DNA from: Paralysiella testudinis
Lineage (GTDB): Bacteria > Pseudomonadota > Gammaproteobacteria > Burkholderiales > Neisseriaceae
Assembly: GCF_016894345.1 (NCBI RefSeq)
Contig: NZ_CP069798.1
Span: forward strand, 1,323,385 to 1,387,384
Length of the DNA stretch: 64,000 bases
Direction of reading: 5' to 3'
Shown here: positions 27,249-36,393 of the stretch, one piece after another
Position numbering within the stretch: the stretch's first letter is position 1
Layout: the number at the start of each line of letters is the position of its first letter
Notes under the pieces: model-generated
The model's database searches: none
What the model saw: the letters and a program-made list of their open reading frames with translations, nothing else
Told to the model about the DNA's origin: nothing
Position numbers and translations under genes: made by a program

Positions 27249-29462
27249 TTAGGATTTTGTTGCTTGCGGCAAAATAATGCTGAAGCGGGTGTATTCTTCG
27301 GCCGATGAGCTGACTTTCAGCTTGCCGCCCAGTTCGTGTACAGTGGTTTTAATAATATCCATGCCCACGCCTTTGCCTGCATCCTCACTGGTTTCATTGG
27401 CCGTTGAAAAGCCGGAGCTGAACATCAATCCCAATAATTGCTGTTTGCTCAGATTATTGGCTTGGGCCGCACTGAATTGGCCGCTGGCCGCGGCTTTCAG
27501 GCGGATAGCATCAAAATTGATGCCGTTGCCGTCGTCTTCGGCAATCAGGGTTACGGTGTTATCGGCATTGCGGCTGAGTGACAGCGACACCTTGCCTTGC
27601 GCTGCTTTGCCGCGCTGTTGGCGTATTTCCGGGGTTTCAATGCCGTGCACAATGGCATTGCGCAACAGTTGGATCACAATGTCTTTAATCGAGTTTTGCT
27701 GTGCGGTGCTTAAGATACCATCATCTAGGCCGACGCAAGACATTTCAATCTGCTTATGGTTTCTGCGGCCAATATCGGCGGCAAAATTGCGGAAATATTG
27801 CTCGCGTGAGCCACTTTGTGGTGTGTTGCTATTGTGGCCGGGCTTGCTTACAGGCCGGTTAAAGGTATTGCCCACGCGCTTGCTGTAGCCTGCCAATACG
27901 TCTGTTAACTTATACAAATCTTCCAGTAACACTGCCAAGCCGATAAAGTCTTGGCCGGTGAGGGTGGATTTTTTGCGTAATTGGCGTAGCTCATCTTCAA
28001 AAATCTCACAGGTATTCACCATGCGGTGCAGGTTCATGGCCGAAGATTCACCTTTTAAGCTGTGGATTTCGCGGGCAATATAGCGGGCTTTTTCCTGCAT
28101 TGCGCGCTGATTTTGCTCCGGGCGTTTGAGGGTTTCGTTAATTACCTGAATCCGTTGCTGTGAGCCGGTGATAAAGTCGTGCAAAATGGCCGGATCTGCA
28201 TTGATTACGGTGCTGAGCATTTCAATTTCACGATCGCTTTGTTCGCGCTGCTCTTCCAGATTGCGTTGCAGCAATACCGATTGCGACGTATCGCTCACGC
28301 TCACCAGCACCCGCTCAATCTTATCACCACGGTAAACCCGTGAAAATTTGAAGTCGAGGTATTTGGTGGTCAAGCCGCTATTGGGGTCGTCAATATCGGC
28401 ACGGATGCGGTGCAGCGGGTTGAGGTCTTCAATCAAATCTTCCACTACCCAGTCGCTATAGAGCTGTTCGATAAAGGTTTGGGTGATTTCCAAGTCTTCT
28501 TTCGGCACAAATTGAGCCAACACATCGGCAAAGTTTTTACCGCCCAAATCGCGTTGGCCGATAATGTTTTCTAATTGAGACGAATATTGGCTGCCGATGG
28601 TTAAATCCGGTGCCACCAAAAACAGGCCTTCATTGATGGTGGCCATGATTTCTTCGGTTTCTTGGCGGGCATCAGCCAACGCAGAGTCTGCTTGAAATAA
28701 TTGTCTTAAAGCACGAAATACGATGAATAAAAAGATGGCCAATGCGAATACAATACCGACAACCTGAACCAAACGCACAAAGTTGGCTTGGTTTTGCGCA
28801 CGCTGACCTAATGCAGTTGCTAAGCTGGTCATTTCACCTGAAATACGGCTGTTGTAAATACGGGCATAGTCTGCAGCAAATTGAATATTGTCTAATTGTA
28901 AATTGTTATTTTTGTAGCCGGTAGTAAAGTTGTCCATCAAGCCTAGAAAAGGTGCCCATAATTCTTTGGTAAGTGCAACATTTTTTTGTGCCGAAGCGAT
29001 GTCAATGGCACCGATTTGTACTTGATTACCTGAGGCGTCTGCTATAGACCCGCCTTGATCAAATACAGTTAACGTGTTGCCGAATAAGTCTTTGGCATGA
29101 GTCAATTCATTGAATTGTTGATAGGTTTCGGCTTTAAGTGCGGTTACATCCACTGAACCGTCTTGTGAGAAATCTCGTTGTGCCAATAGGTTGATGTCAC
29201 TTAGATTTTTAGAAATTTGCTGCATTAGATTGGTTTGTCGTGAAGCAATATTGATTTCTACCGCAGATTGTTCAACCTTATAAGAATAGTAGTAATTCAA
29301 CCCTAAAACTGCGATATCGAAAAATAAAAAAACCACTACGGATATGATGATTGCACGATATTTTTCAAAATCAATTTTGGTATAAAAACGATTGGATTGT
29401 TTAATTGATTTTTTATCTGCCAAGGATGCCTGCTTTTTGGGTACTTTGTTTTCTTTTCTCAT
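27249..29462 (-). CDS. Membrane-bound CheA-like histidine kinase with Hpt domain
   Basis: A 737-residue hybrid. Domains in order: cytosolic Lys-rich start; membrane helix about 37-57; extracytoplasmic loop about 60-228 (helical); membrane helix about 231-250; PAS-like region about 270-395; coiled linker; Hpt domain with 'IAREIHSLKGESSAMNL' (phospho-acceptor His467); and a CheA-type ATPase domain (585-735) with N-box 'LLRNAIVHGIE' (Asn602), 'DDGNGI' and 'GKGVGMDIIKTTV'. There is no conventional HisKA dimerisation box and no CheW-like P5 domain. It therefore resembles a CheA that has gained its own transmembrane sensor and lost receptor coupling. The gene is divergent from a double sugar-binding lipoprotein, a likely periplasmic partner. 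AT-rich for this genome. Confidence 0.85.
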   Translation of the reverse strand: MRKENKVPKKQASLADKKSIKQSNRFYTKIDFEKYRAIIISVVVFLFFDIAVLGLNYYYSYKVEQSAVEINIASRQTNLMQQISKNLSDINLLAQRDFSQDGSVDVTALKAETYQQFNELTHAKDLFGNTLTVFDQGGSIADASGNQVQIGAIDIASAQKNVALTKELWAPFLGLMDNFTTGYKNNNLQLDNIQFAADYARIYNSRISGEMTSLATALGQRAQNQANFVRLVQVVGIVFALAIFLFIVFRALRQLFQADSALADARQETEEIMATINEGLFLVAPDLTIGSQYSSQLENIIGQRDLGGKNFADVLAQFVPKEDLEITQTFIEQLYSDWVVEDLIEDLNPLHRIRADIDDPNSGLTTKYLDFKFSRVYRGDKIERVLVSVSDTSQSVLLQRNLEEQREQSDREIEMLSTVINADPAILHDFITGSQQRIQVINETLKRPEQNQRAMQEKARYIAREIHSLKGESSAMNLHRMVNTCEIFEDELRQLRKKSTLTGQDFIGLAVLLEDLYKLTDVLAGYSKRVGNTFNRPVSKPGHNSNTPQSGSREQYFRNFAADIGRRNHKQIEMSCVGLDDGILSTAQQNSIKDIVIQLLRNAIVHGIETPEIRQQRGKAAQGKVSLSLSRNADNTVTLIAEDDGNGINFDAIRLKAAASGQFSAAQANNLSKQQLLGLMFSSGFSTANETSEDAGKGVGMDIIKTTVHELGGKLKVSSSAEEYTRFSIILPQATKS

Positions 29463-29743
29463 TGCTTGTCAATCCGTTTGTTAGTAGCGTATGATTAAGG
29501 AATATACATGTAAGCTTATCTACTTTAACCAGATTTGACAACTATTTATATTTTTAAAAGTTGGGGTACTAAAATTATTTAGTATTAAATAAATAACCAA
29601 GCAAATCCCTCTGCCTGCAGATGTAGGGGCAAACGTAAAATCCAGAGTGTGGCTAAATTAAAACACCTGCCGGATTGCCGTAATTTTCAAAAATGGGTTT
29701 GGTATTAATGAGGTTTCCCAATTGCTTGTTTAAAGGATTACTT

Positions 29744-31729
29744 ATGAAGTTAAAGTTTTTTTTATTCTGCTCCGCATTATTTGTATTACTGGGGTGTGGG
29801 CAAAGTATGCAGGATTCGCAAACAATAGCATTGGCCAATATTGATAAAGAAGCTGCCGTTATTGGTGTTTCGGTTAGCAATACCAACGAAAACGCTGAGT
29901 TTGCCAGTGCATTCCAAGGTTATGCCAAACAATATCCGGAAACAAAATTCATCATCAGCGATGCACAAGATAATCAGCAAGTGCAGATGAACGGCATAGA
30001 TGACATGATTAGCAGTGGTACTAAAGCATTGATTATTAATTTAGTAGATACCACACAAGCGGCAGCAGTTATTCAGAAAGCCAAAGCTGCAAATTTGCCC
30101 GTTATCTTTTTTAACCGTAGCCCTAATCCAGAAGTATTACGCTCTTATGATAAAGCTTACTTTATTGACGGCGATCCCGTTCAAGCAGGGGTTTTGCAAG
30201 GTTTGGATGTTTTAAGCAAATGGAAAGTCAATCCACAATGGGATAAAAATAAAGATGGAAAAATTCAATTTGCCATGCTTACGGGGGCAAAAGATAATCC
30301 GAGTACAAAAGCTAGAACTAAATGGTCAGTAAGTACCATTCAAAGCTACCCGGAATTGGCGACGCCGGTTCAACAGATTTTTCTAGATTCGGGTGTATCG
30401 AATACCAACGTTGCCAATTTGCTTGTATCACGATGGCTTGAATTGCCTGAGTCTGATGAAATTGAGGTTATATTATCCAATGATGACAGCATGGCGGTTG
30501 GTGCATTGATGGCTTTAAAAAGCCGTAATCTATCATTACCAGTTTTCGGAATTGATGCGACACTTCAAGGCCTCGGTTTGGTTAAATCTGGTGATTTGGC
30601 AGGAACAGTTTATAACAATGTACATGAGCAGGCATTGACATCTATAAGGGTTGCTAAGAATCTCATTGGGCAGCGCCAACCTATGGTAGGTATGGATTAC
30701 CGCATTGAATATCAAACTATTTTGGTTCCCTATCAGTTAGTGACTGAGCAAATGTTAGCTCAGGCTAAGCCAATTTCTTTGACTCAGGTAACGCAGAACA
30801 CAAATAAGGGCAGCGGTACTCCTCTAACCATGGCGGTAGTCGGTAAAATTGGAGGTATTCCTTGGTTTAATGCAATGGAACAGGGTGTTTTGCAACAGGC
30901 GAAAGAGCTGGGTGTTGATGCCTTTATGGTTAATCCTAAAGACACGAATCCACAAAGTCAAATTAAGATTATTGAGGATTTAATTGCTCGAAATGTTTCC
31001 GTTATTGGTGTAGTGCCCAATGATGCGCCTGCTCTTGAAACTGTGTTTAAAAAAGCCAGAGAAAAAGGCATAACGGTGATTACGCATGAATCACCAAAAT
31101 CTGTCAATATTGATACGAATTTTGAAATGATTAGTACGCAGTCATTCGGAAATAGTTATGGTTCATTGGTTGAGAAAACCACTGGTTGTAAAGGTAAATA
31201 TGCTGTATATGTTGGTGATTTAACGACACCGGCGCATAATCAATGGGCAGATGCAACCATTGATTATCTTAAAAAAGCATGTCCTAACATGACTCAAGCA
31301 GGTGCCAGATTGGGTGTGGCGGAATCAGCTATTGAAAGTGAGAAAGCCACAGCAAAACTTATTCATGAGTATCCGGACTTGACGGCAGTGATGAGTTTTG
31401 GCAGCCAAGGACCAATTGGTGCTGCACAGGCGGCTAAGTCAAATAATATGGCAGGCAAATTAGTCATTGTGGGTTTATTCTCTGCAACACAAGGTAAAGA
31501 GCTAGTTCATGAAGGAGTTATTACAGGTGGGTATATTTGGAGCCCGTTGGATGCAGGTAAGGTGTTTGTTCAATTGGGGAAAATGATACGCAATGGTGAT
31601 AATGTAAATAACCAAGATTTTATTCCTATTCTGGGCGAGGTGAAGCATGATGGTAAAATCATTTATGCCAATACTCCTTTATCACTGGATAAGTCTATGG
31701 TTGATGCTCTCTCACAAATGGGCTTGTAA
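29744..31729 (+). CDS. Lipoprotein with two fused sugar-type periplasmic-binding domains
   Basis: AAAGGA stands 7 bases before the ATG at 29744, which starts directly with a lipoprotein signal peptide (LLGC, Cys18), giving 661 residues. Domain 1 (about 37-335) resembles the galactose/glucose-binding protein MglB: 'FFNRSPNPEVLRSYDKAYF', the EF-hand-like calcium loop 'DKNKDGKIQ' (167-175), and 'LSNDDSMAVGALMALKS'. Domain 2 (about 360-650) resembles the LsrB/RbsB group: 'MAVVGKIGGIPWFNAMEQG', 'VIGVVPNDAPALETVFKKA' and 'MSFGSQGPIGAAQAAKS'. Normally each such domain is a separate protein serving an ABC importer, but no permease or ATPase is nearby. It is divergent from the kinase-regulator pair, so it is better read as a ligand sensor. 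A double-ligand scavenging role is an alternative. Confidence 0.85.
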   Translation: MKLKFFLFCSALFVLLGCGQSMQDSQTIALANIDKEAAVIGVSVSNTNENAEFASAFQGYAKQYPETKFIISDAQDNQQVQMNGIDDMISSGTKALIINLVDTTQAAAVIQKAKAANLPVIFFNRSPNPEVLRSYDKAYFIDGDPVQAGVLQGLDVLSKWKVNPQWDKNKDGKIQFAMLTGAKDNPSTKARTKWSVSTIQSYPELATPVQQIFLDSGVSNTNVANLLVSRWLELPESDEIEVILSNDDSMAVGALMALKSRNLSLPVFGIDATLQGLGLVKSGDLAGTVYNNVHEQALTSIRVAKNLIGQRQPMVGMDYRIEYQTILVPYQLVTEQMLAQAKPISLTQVTQNTNKGSGTPLTMAVVGKIGGIPWFNAMEQGVLQQAKELGVDAFMVNPKDTNPQSQIKIIEDLIARNVSVIGVVPNDAPALETVFKKAREKGITVITHESPKSVNIDTNFEMISTQSFGNSYGSLVEKTTGCKGKYAVYVGDLTTPAHNQWADATIDYLKKACPNMTQAGARLGVAESAIESEKATAKLIHEYPDLTAVMSFGSQGPIGAAQAAKSNNMAGKLVIVGLFSATQGKELVHEGVITGGYIWSPLDAGKVFVQLGKMIRNGDNVNNQDFIPILGEVKHDGKIIYANTPLSLDKSMVDALSQMGL

Positions 31730-31760
31730 GTAATTAGGCCTGTAAATAGTGATTTGAGAA

Positions 31761-31797
31761 ATGGGATTCAGATTTTAAAAGTCTGAATCCCATTTTT
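31761..31797 (+). terminator. Terminator after the double binding-domain lipoprotein
   Basis: ATGGGATTCAGA and TCTGAATCCCAT form a 12-bp perfect stem followed by TTTTTATA, 31 bases after the stop. Confidence 0.9.
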
Positions 31798-31868
31798 ATA
31801 AAAATAAAATCTATTTATAGGGCGAGCCTTGGCGTATCAAGCCAAAAATGGTGAAACTGGTGAGCTGA

Positions 31869-31899
31869 TACCAATTCTCAAAATAATCTAACTACGTTT
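31869..31899. mobile_element. Truncated Correia-like end (ATACCAATTC)
   Basis: ATACCAATTCTCAAAATAAT followed by CTAACTACG matches the left end of copies A-C. The rest is absent; sequence of an IS630 remnant follows directly. Confidence 0.6.
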
Positions 31900-31906
31900 A
31901 TATCTT

Positions 31907-32287
31907 TGGTGCAGTGTGCTTGAGAACCGGAACAACAGCGGCTTTGGTGATGCCTAGTGTGAACAAAGAGGCGATGCTGCTGCATTTACGGCAAATATCG
32001 AAAGAAACCCCCGAAGGCCGGCATGCTGTGGTGTGATGGACGGTGCGGGTTGGCATCAGGATGTCAGCGAACTGAAAAACATATCGATATTGAAACTGCC
32101 GCCGTATTCACCGGAATTAAACCCTATAGAACGGATATGGCGGCAGCTGAAGCAAACCTCTTTATCCAACCGTTGCTATAAGGGCTATGGGCAGATTGTA
32201 GAGGCCGGCTGTGCTGCGTGGAATGCGTTGGTTGCAGAAAAAGACAAGCTCTGTTCGCTGGTGGCTTGTGAATGGGCTTTATTATAG
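31907..32287 (+). pseudogene. IS630-family transposase, C-terminal remnant
   Basis: The C-terminal DDE part reads 'MDGAGWHQDVSELKN', 'LPPYSPELNPIERIW' and 'QLKQTSLSNRCYKG', typical of IS630. Upstream, 'RTGTTAALVMPSVNKEAML' to 'EGRHAVV' continues it in another frame, so there is a frameshift at about 32030 ('GTGGTGTGATGG', where GTGGTGGTGATGG would be expected). The N-terminal half, including the helix-turn-helix part, is missing. Non-functional relic. Confidence 0.8.
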
Positions 32288-32453
32288 ATTATTTATTTTA
32301 AATGGTATAAATAATGGTTATGTTTGATGATTAAAAATTAGGCAGCATACTTTTCAGGACACCTCCAAAATTCGTTACAAAAAAATTGTAAACAGACCCC
32401 AAAACACATGACAGAGGCTAAGTATTTCAATCTTTTAATTTGACCGTTGAAGA

Positions 32454-33548
32454 TTACGGGCTAGGATAATCGGTATAACCTGCGGCACCGCCGCCGTAAG
32501 TTGTGGCGTTGTCTACGGCGTTGAGCGGTGCGTTTTGGGCGATGCGCTCGGGCAAGTCGGGGTTGGCGATATAGGCGCGGCCGAAGGCGGCGGCGTCGAT
32601 AAGGTGCTCGCCAATCAATTGCTCGGCCTTGGTGGCATCGTAAGCACCGGCAGCAAAGATGGGGCCGTTAAAGGTTTGGCGGATGCGCTGGCGGAAATGT
32701 TGGCTGTAGGGAAGGCCGCCGGCCCAATCCGGCTCGGACAGGTGCAAAAACGCCGGAGCGCGTTGGTTGATTTGTGCCATCAGCCATAGGCTGTCTTCTT
32801 CTTCGTAGCCGAAATCCACGCTGTTGAAGGCGCCCAAGGGCGACAGGCGGATGCCAACATGTTGGCGATCCCACGCGCTGATGCAGGCGTCGAGCACGTT
32901 TAGCATCAGCCGGGCGCGGTTTTCGCGGCTGCCGCCGTATTCGTCTTGGCGCTGGTTGATGGCAGCGGCCCAAAATTGGCTGAGCAAATAGCCGTGGGCG
33001 CCGTGGATTTCGATAAAGTCGAAACCGGCGGCACGGGCGCGGGCGGTGGCAGCGGCGTAGTCGGCAATCACTTGTTGGATGTCGGCCAGGCTGGCGGCGC
33101 GGGCGGGGCTGGTGGCGGCGCGGATGGTGCGGCCTTGTTCATCGCGCAAAGAGGTGCGCGCGTCGATGGCCGCGGCAGAGGCGGAAATCGGCGCTTGGCC
33201 GCCGGGTTGCAGGCTTTGGTGCGACACCAAGCCGGTGTGCCACAATTGCACTGCGATTTTGCCGCCGCGTGCGTGCACGGCTTGTACGATTTCAGTCCAA
33301 GCGGCTTGTTGTTCATCGGTGTGCAGGCCGGGGGCGCCGGCATAGCCTTTGGCTTGGTAGGATACTTGGGTGGCTTCGGTGATGATTAGCCCGGCGCTGG
33401 CGCGTTGGGCATAGTATTCGGCGGCCAGCGGCGAGGGAATATCGTCCGGCTCGGTGGCGCGCAGGCGGGTGAGCGGCGCCATTAAAATGCGGTTTTGCAG
33501 CTCGGTATTGCCAACTTGCAGCGGGGTAAACAGTATATCGTGTGCCAT
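32454..33548 (-). CDS. Old yellow enzyme-family alkene reductase (NemA-like)
   Basis: An FMN-dependent NADPH oxidoreductase of 364 residues, normal length. Motifs: 'LFTPLQVGNTELQNRILMAP', 'PLAAEYYAQRASAGLIITEA', the substrate-binding pair in 'EIHGAHGYLLSQF', 'RPRLMLNVLDA'-like 'RARLMLNVLDACI' and 'AAFGRAYIANPDLPERI'. Such enzymes reduce activated alkenes, N-ethylmaleimide, nitrate esters or quinones. The Rossmann-like C-terminal domain of multi-domain relatives is absent, as in NemA. AGGAAA lies before the ATG. Monocistronic. Confidence 0.9.
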   Translation of the reverse strand: MAHDILFTPLQVGNTELQNRILMAPLTRLRATEPDDIPSPLAAEYYAQRASAGLIITEATQVSYQAKGYAGAPGLHTDEQQAAWTEIVQAVHARGGKIAVQLWHTGLVSHQSLQPGGQAPISASAAAIDARTSLRDEQGRTIRAATSPARAASLADIQQVIADYAAATARARAAGFDFIEIHGAHGYLLSQFWAAAINQRQDEYGGSRENRARLMLNVLDACISAWDRQHVGIRLSPLGAFNSVDFGYEEEDSLWLMAQINQRAPAFLHLSEPDWAGGLPYSQHFRQRIRQTFNGPIFAAGAYDATKAEQLIGEHLIDAAAFGRAYIANPDLPERIAQNAPLNAVDNATTYGGGAAGYTDYPSP

Positions 33549-33626
33549 GGGGTGTTTCCTGTGTGGGCTTGGGGTTTTCAGGCAGCCTTAAATACTCAGC
33601 TTAAGGCTTGGGTAAAATTCATATTT

Positions 33627-33780
33627 GTCGCTCCTGCGTAGGCAGGAGCCCAGTCTGAAGCACGGCTTCAGCGGGTTTGCACAAAGAAAAATTTTATTTT
33701 CATTTTTTATCAATAGTTTATTTTGTTGATAACAAGCAAAGCGCTGCTTTGCACTGGGCACCCGCCTACGCGGGTGCGAC
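33627..33780. repeat. Inverted pair of GTCGC(A/T)CC(C/T)GCGTAGGC repeats
   Basis: GTCGCTCCTGCGTAGGCAGG at the left and an inverted GTCGCACCCGCGTAGGCGGG at the right each contain a small palindrome and continue with a similar 'AGCCCAGT'/'TGCCCAGT' tail. About 100 AT-rich bases separate them. A non-coding dispersed repeat; hslU ends nearby. Confidence 0.55.
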
Positions 33781-33824
33781 ATGGGCGGAATTTTGCAAAA
33801 CCTTCAGGCTGCCTGAAACGTTAT

Positions 33825-35162
33825 TTACAGCACATAACGCGCCAAATCTTCGTGTTCGGCAATGTCTTGCAGGCGCTGGTTGACGTAGTCGGCGTTAATC
33901 AATGTATCGCCTTGCGGGGCGTGGAAGGAGACGTCTTCGAGCAGTTTTTCCAGCACGGTGTGCAGGCGGCGCGCGCCGATGTTTTCGGTTTTCTCGTTCA
34001 CCTGATAGGCGATTTCGGCCAAGCGGGCGATGCCGTCGTCGGTGAATTGCAGGTTTACGCCATCGGTATCGAGCAGCGCTTGGTATTGGCAGGTGAGGTT
34101 GGCGTCGGTGCCAGTGAGGATGGCTTTAAAGTCGTCTACGCTCAGGTTGTCCAATTCCACGCGGATGGGGAAGCGGCCTTGCAATTCGGGAATCAGGTCG
34201 CTGGGCTTGCTTAAGTGGAAGGCACCGGAGGCGATAAACAGGATGTGGTCGGTTTTAATCATGCCGTATTTGGTTTGCACGGTGGTGCCTTCCACCAGCG
34301 GCAATAAGTCGCGCTGTACGCCTTGGCGCGAAACATCGCCGCCGTGGCGGCTGCTGTCGGTGGCGATTTTGTCGATTTCATCCAAAAACACGATGCCGTG
34401 CTGCTCTACAGCGGCCACGGCTTGTACGCGCAAGTCGTCGTCGTTTACCAGCTTGGCCGCTTCTTCGTCTAGCAGCAGCTTCATGGCGTCGGCCACTTTC
34501 ATGCGCTGCGATTTGGTTTTGCCTTTGCCCATACCGGCAAACATGTCTTGCAATTGGTTGGTGAAGTCTTCCATCCCCGGCGGCCCCATAATCGACATGC
34601 CGGCGGCGGGGGTGGCGGCCACTTCAACGTCTACTTCTTTATTGTCCAGCTCGCCACGGCGCAGCATTTGGCGGAATTTTTGGCGGGTGCTGTTTTCCGG
34701 TGCGGCTTCGGTCGGCTCTTCGGCAAAGCCTGCTTGGCGTGGCGGCGGTAAGAGGGCATCGAGAATGCGGTTTTCGGCGGCGTCTTGGGCGCGGTCGCGG
34801 TTTTTGCTGATGGATTGCTCGCGGATATTTTTGAGTGCCATTTCCATCAGGTCGCGCACGATGCTGTCGACATCGCGGCCAACATAGCCTACTTCGGTGA
34901 ATTTGGTGGCTTCAATTTTGATAAACGGCGCATTGGCTAGCCGTGCCAAGCGGCGGGCGATTTCGGTTTTGCCCACGCCGGTGGGGCCGATCATGAGGAT
35001 GTTTTTGGGCACGATTTCGTTTTGCAGCGGCTCGGCCACTTGGCTGCGGCGGTAGCGGTTGCGCAGTGCCACGGCCACGGCGCGTTTGGCTTTGTCTTGG
35101 CCGATAATGTGTTTATCCAGCTCGTGAACGATTTCTTGCGGGGTCATTACGGAGGTGCTCAT
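33825..35162 (-). CDS. hslU: HslU, ATPase subunit of the HslVU protease
   Basis: A hexameric AAA+ unfoldase that feeds substrates to HslV. The 445 residues match the family. Walker A '[16 protein letters not shown]', the pore motif '[10 protein letters not shown]' (GYVG), Walker B '[11 protein letters not shown]', the sensor region and the C-terminal '[16 protein letters not shown]' and 'DLARYVL' (HslV-docking tail) are intact. The variable I-domain is about residues 110-240. AAGGA lies 8 bases before the ATG. Its partner gene hslV is upstream on the same strand, but 514 bases away instead of adjacent. Confidence 0.96.
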   Translation of the reverse strand: MSTSVMTPQEIVHELDKHIIGQDKAKRAVAVALRNRYRRSQVAEPLQNEIVPKNILMIGPTGVGKTEIARRLARLANAPFIKIEATKFTEVGYVGRDVDSIVRDLMEMALKNIREQSISKNRDRAQDAAENRILDALLPPPRQAGFAEEPTEAAPENSTRQKFRQMLRRGELDNKEVDVEVAATPAAGMSIMGPPGMEDFTNQLQDMFAGMGKGKTKSQRMKVADAMKLLLDEEAAKLVNDDDLRVQAVAAVEQHGIVFLDEIDKIATDSSRHGGDVSRQGVQRDLLPLVEGTTVQTKYGMIKTDHILFIASGAFHLSKPSDLIPELQGRFPIRVELDNLSVDDFKAILTGTDANLTCQYQALLDTDGVNLQFTDDGIARLAEIAYQVNEKTENIGARRLHTVLEKLLEDVSFHAPQGDTLINADYVNQRLQDIAEHEDLARYVL

Positions 35163-35676
35163 GGGGGTGTCCTTGTTGCTGGTTAGGCAATCTGTTATAC
35201 CAGGTTGTTTGAGTAATGGTTATAAACTAATGAAGTTGTGTTTTTGTACCTGTTAAGGCTGCCTGAAATGTAGATTTGTCATTGCCGAACTTGATTCGGC
35301 AATCCATTGACAAGCAGTTTAGAGAAAACGAGTTATTTTAAAAACGAGCTGTATTTTAAATATTCGTTTCTATATCGTTTTACTTTGCGCTTCATGGCCG
35401 CGCGGCCACTTACTTTTCTTTGCTTCGCCAAAGCAAAGTAAGCAAAAGAAAGGCGACCCCGGTTGCAGGTTTGGCTACGCCAAACTTCCCTCACTGCACA
35501 TGCTTTTGGCGGCGCTCGCGAGTCGCTGCGCTCCGGACCGCCCTTATTTCCGCCAAAACCACGTTTCGTTCGGCTGCGCCAAGGGAAAGGCTGCACGGAT
35601 TACGCGTTCAGGTAGCCTGTATAAGCGCAAATAGCTTAATAAATGACTGTATTTTCATGCGAATACATCATTTCAG
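35163..35676. other. 514-base gap between hslV and hslU
   Basis: No gene. An AT-rich part beside hslU holds a DUS (near 35255). The rest is a dispersed repeat (see 35385-35600) and a TTCAGGTAGCCT variant uptake sequence at 35609. hslU may need its own promoter; I cannot point to one. Confidence 0.6.
35385..35600. repeat. Dispersed non-coding repeat (TTTGCTTCGCCAAAGCAAAG type)
   Basis: Contains a stem 'CTTTGCTTCGCCAAAGCAAAG', then 'GTAAGCAAAAGAAAGGCGACC', 'GGCTACGCC' and 'GGCGCTCGCGAGTCGCTGCGCTCCG' palindromes. Such sequence is widespread between genes of beta- and gammaproteobacteria and is often miscalled as small proteins. No ribosome site or conserved frame. Confidence 0.5.
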
Positions 35677-36210
35677 TTATAAAGTTTCGATGGTGTGGTG
35701 TTGATTGGTGTAGATGCAGATATCACCGGCGATTTCCAGCGCTTTTTTCACCACCACTTCGGGCGGCAGCTCGGTGTTTTCCATCAGTGCGCGTGCGGCA
35801 GACTGGGCGAAGGCGCCGCCGGAGCCGATGGCGGCAATGCTTTGCTCAGGCTCCAGTACGTCGCCGTTGCCGGTGATGACCAAGGTGTTGGCTTTGTCGG
35901 CCACAATCAGCATGGCTTCCAGGCGGCGCAAGGCGCGGTCGGTGCGCCATTCTTTGGCCAGCTCAATGGCGGCTACCATCAGCTTGCCTTGGTGTTTTTG
36001 CAGCTTGCTTTCAAACAGCTCAATCAAGGTGAACGCATCGGCGGTGCCGCCGGCAAAACCGGCCAGCACTTGGTTGTTGTAGAGCTTGCGCACTTTGCGG
36101 GCGCTGCCTTTGATGATGGTGTTGCCCAGCGTTACTTGGCCGTCGCCGCCGATGGCGACATTTTCGCCCCGGCGTACCGACACAATGGTGGTGCCGTCGA
36201 ATTGTTGCAT
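35677..36210 (-). CDS. hslV: HslV, peptidase subunit of the HslVU protease
   Basis: A proteasome-like threonine peptidase. The ATG at 36210 (AAGGA 8 bases upstream) gives 177 residues. The mature N-terminus 'TTIVSVRRG' follows a six-residue propeptide (MQQFDG), so Thr7 is the nucleophile after processing. 'GDGQVTLGN', '[12 protein letters not shown]' and '[14 protein letters not shown]' are family motifs. Upstream of hslU on the same strand; see the note on spacing. Confidence 0.95.
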   Translation of the reverse strand: MQQFDGTTIVSVRRGENVAIGGDGQVTLGNTIIKGSARKVRKLYNNQVLAGFAGGTADAFTLIELFESKLQKHQGKLMVAAIELAKEWRTDRALRRLEAMLIVADKANTLVITGNGDVLEPEQSIAAIGSGGAFAQSAARALMENTELPPEVVVKKALEIAGDICIYTNQHHTIETL

Positions 36211-36393
36211 GGTTGTTCCTTTGTATAGATGAGGCGTTGGCAATGCAGGGCAAATAAGGGCGCGGCAGGCGGGTTTCAAGCGCAGGCGTGGCGGTGGCCG
36301 TGTTAAGATGCATCAATTATTTTTGCCAAAATGGTATGTTTGGGTTCAGGCAGCCTTGGGTTGCCGGGCTATACACTATTTTCAGAAGTGGAT

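Noticed and set aside
33627..33780. Facing repeats considered as a CRISPR array
   Set aside because: Only two units, in inverted rather than direct orientation.
35333..35704. Small frames on both strands between hslV and hslU
   Set aside because: They coincide with a dispersed palindromic repeat that is commonly miscalled as coding; no ribosome site.
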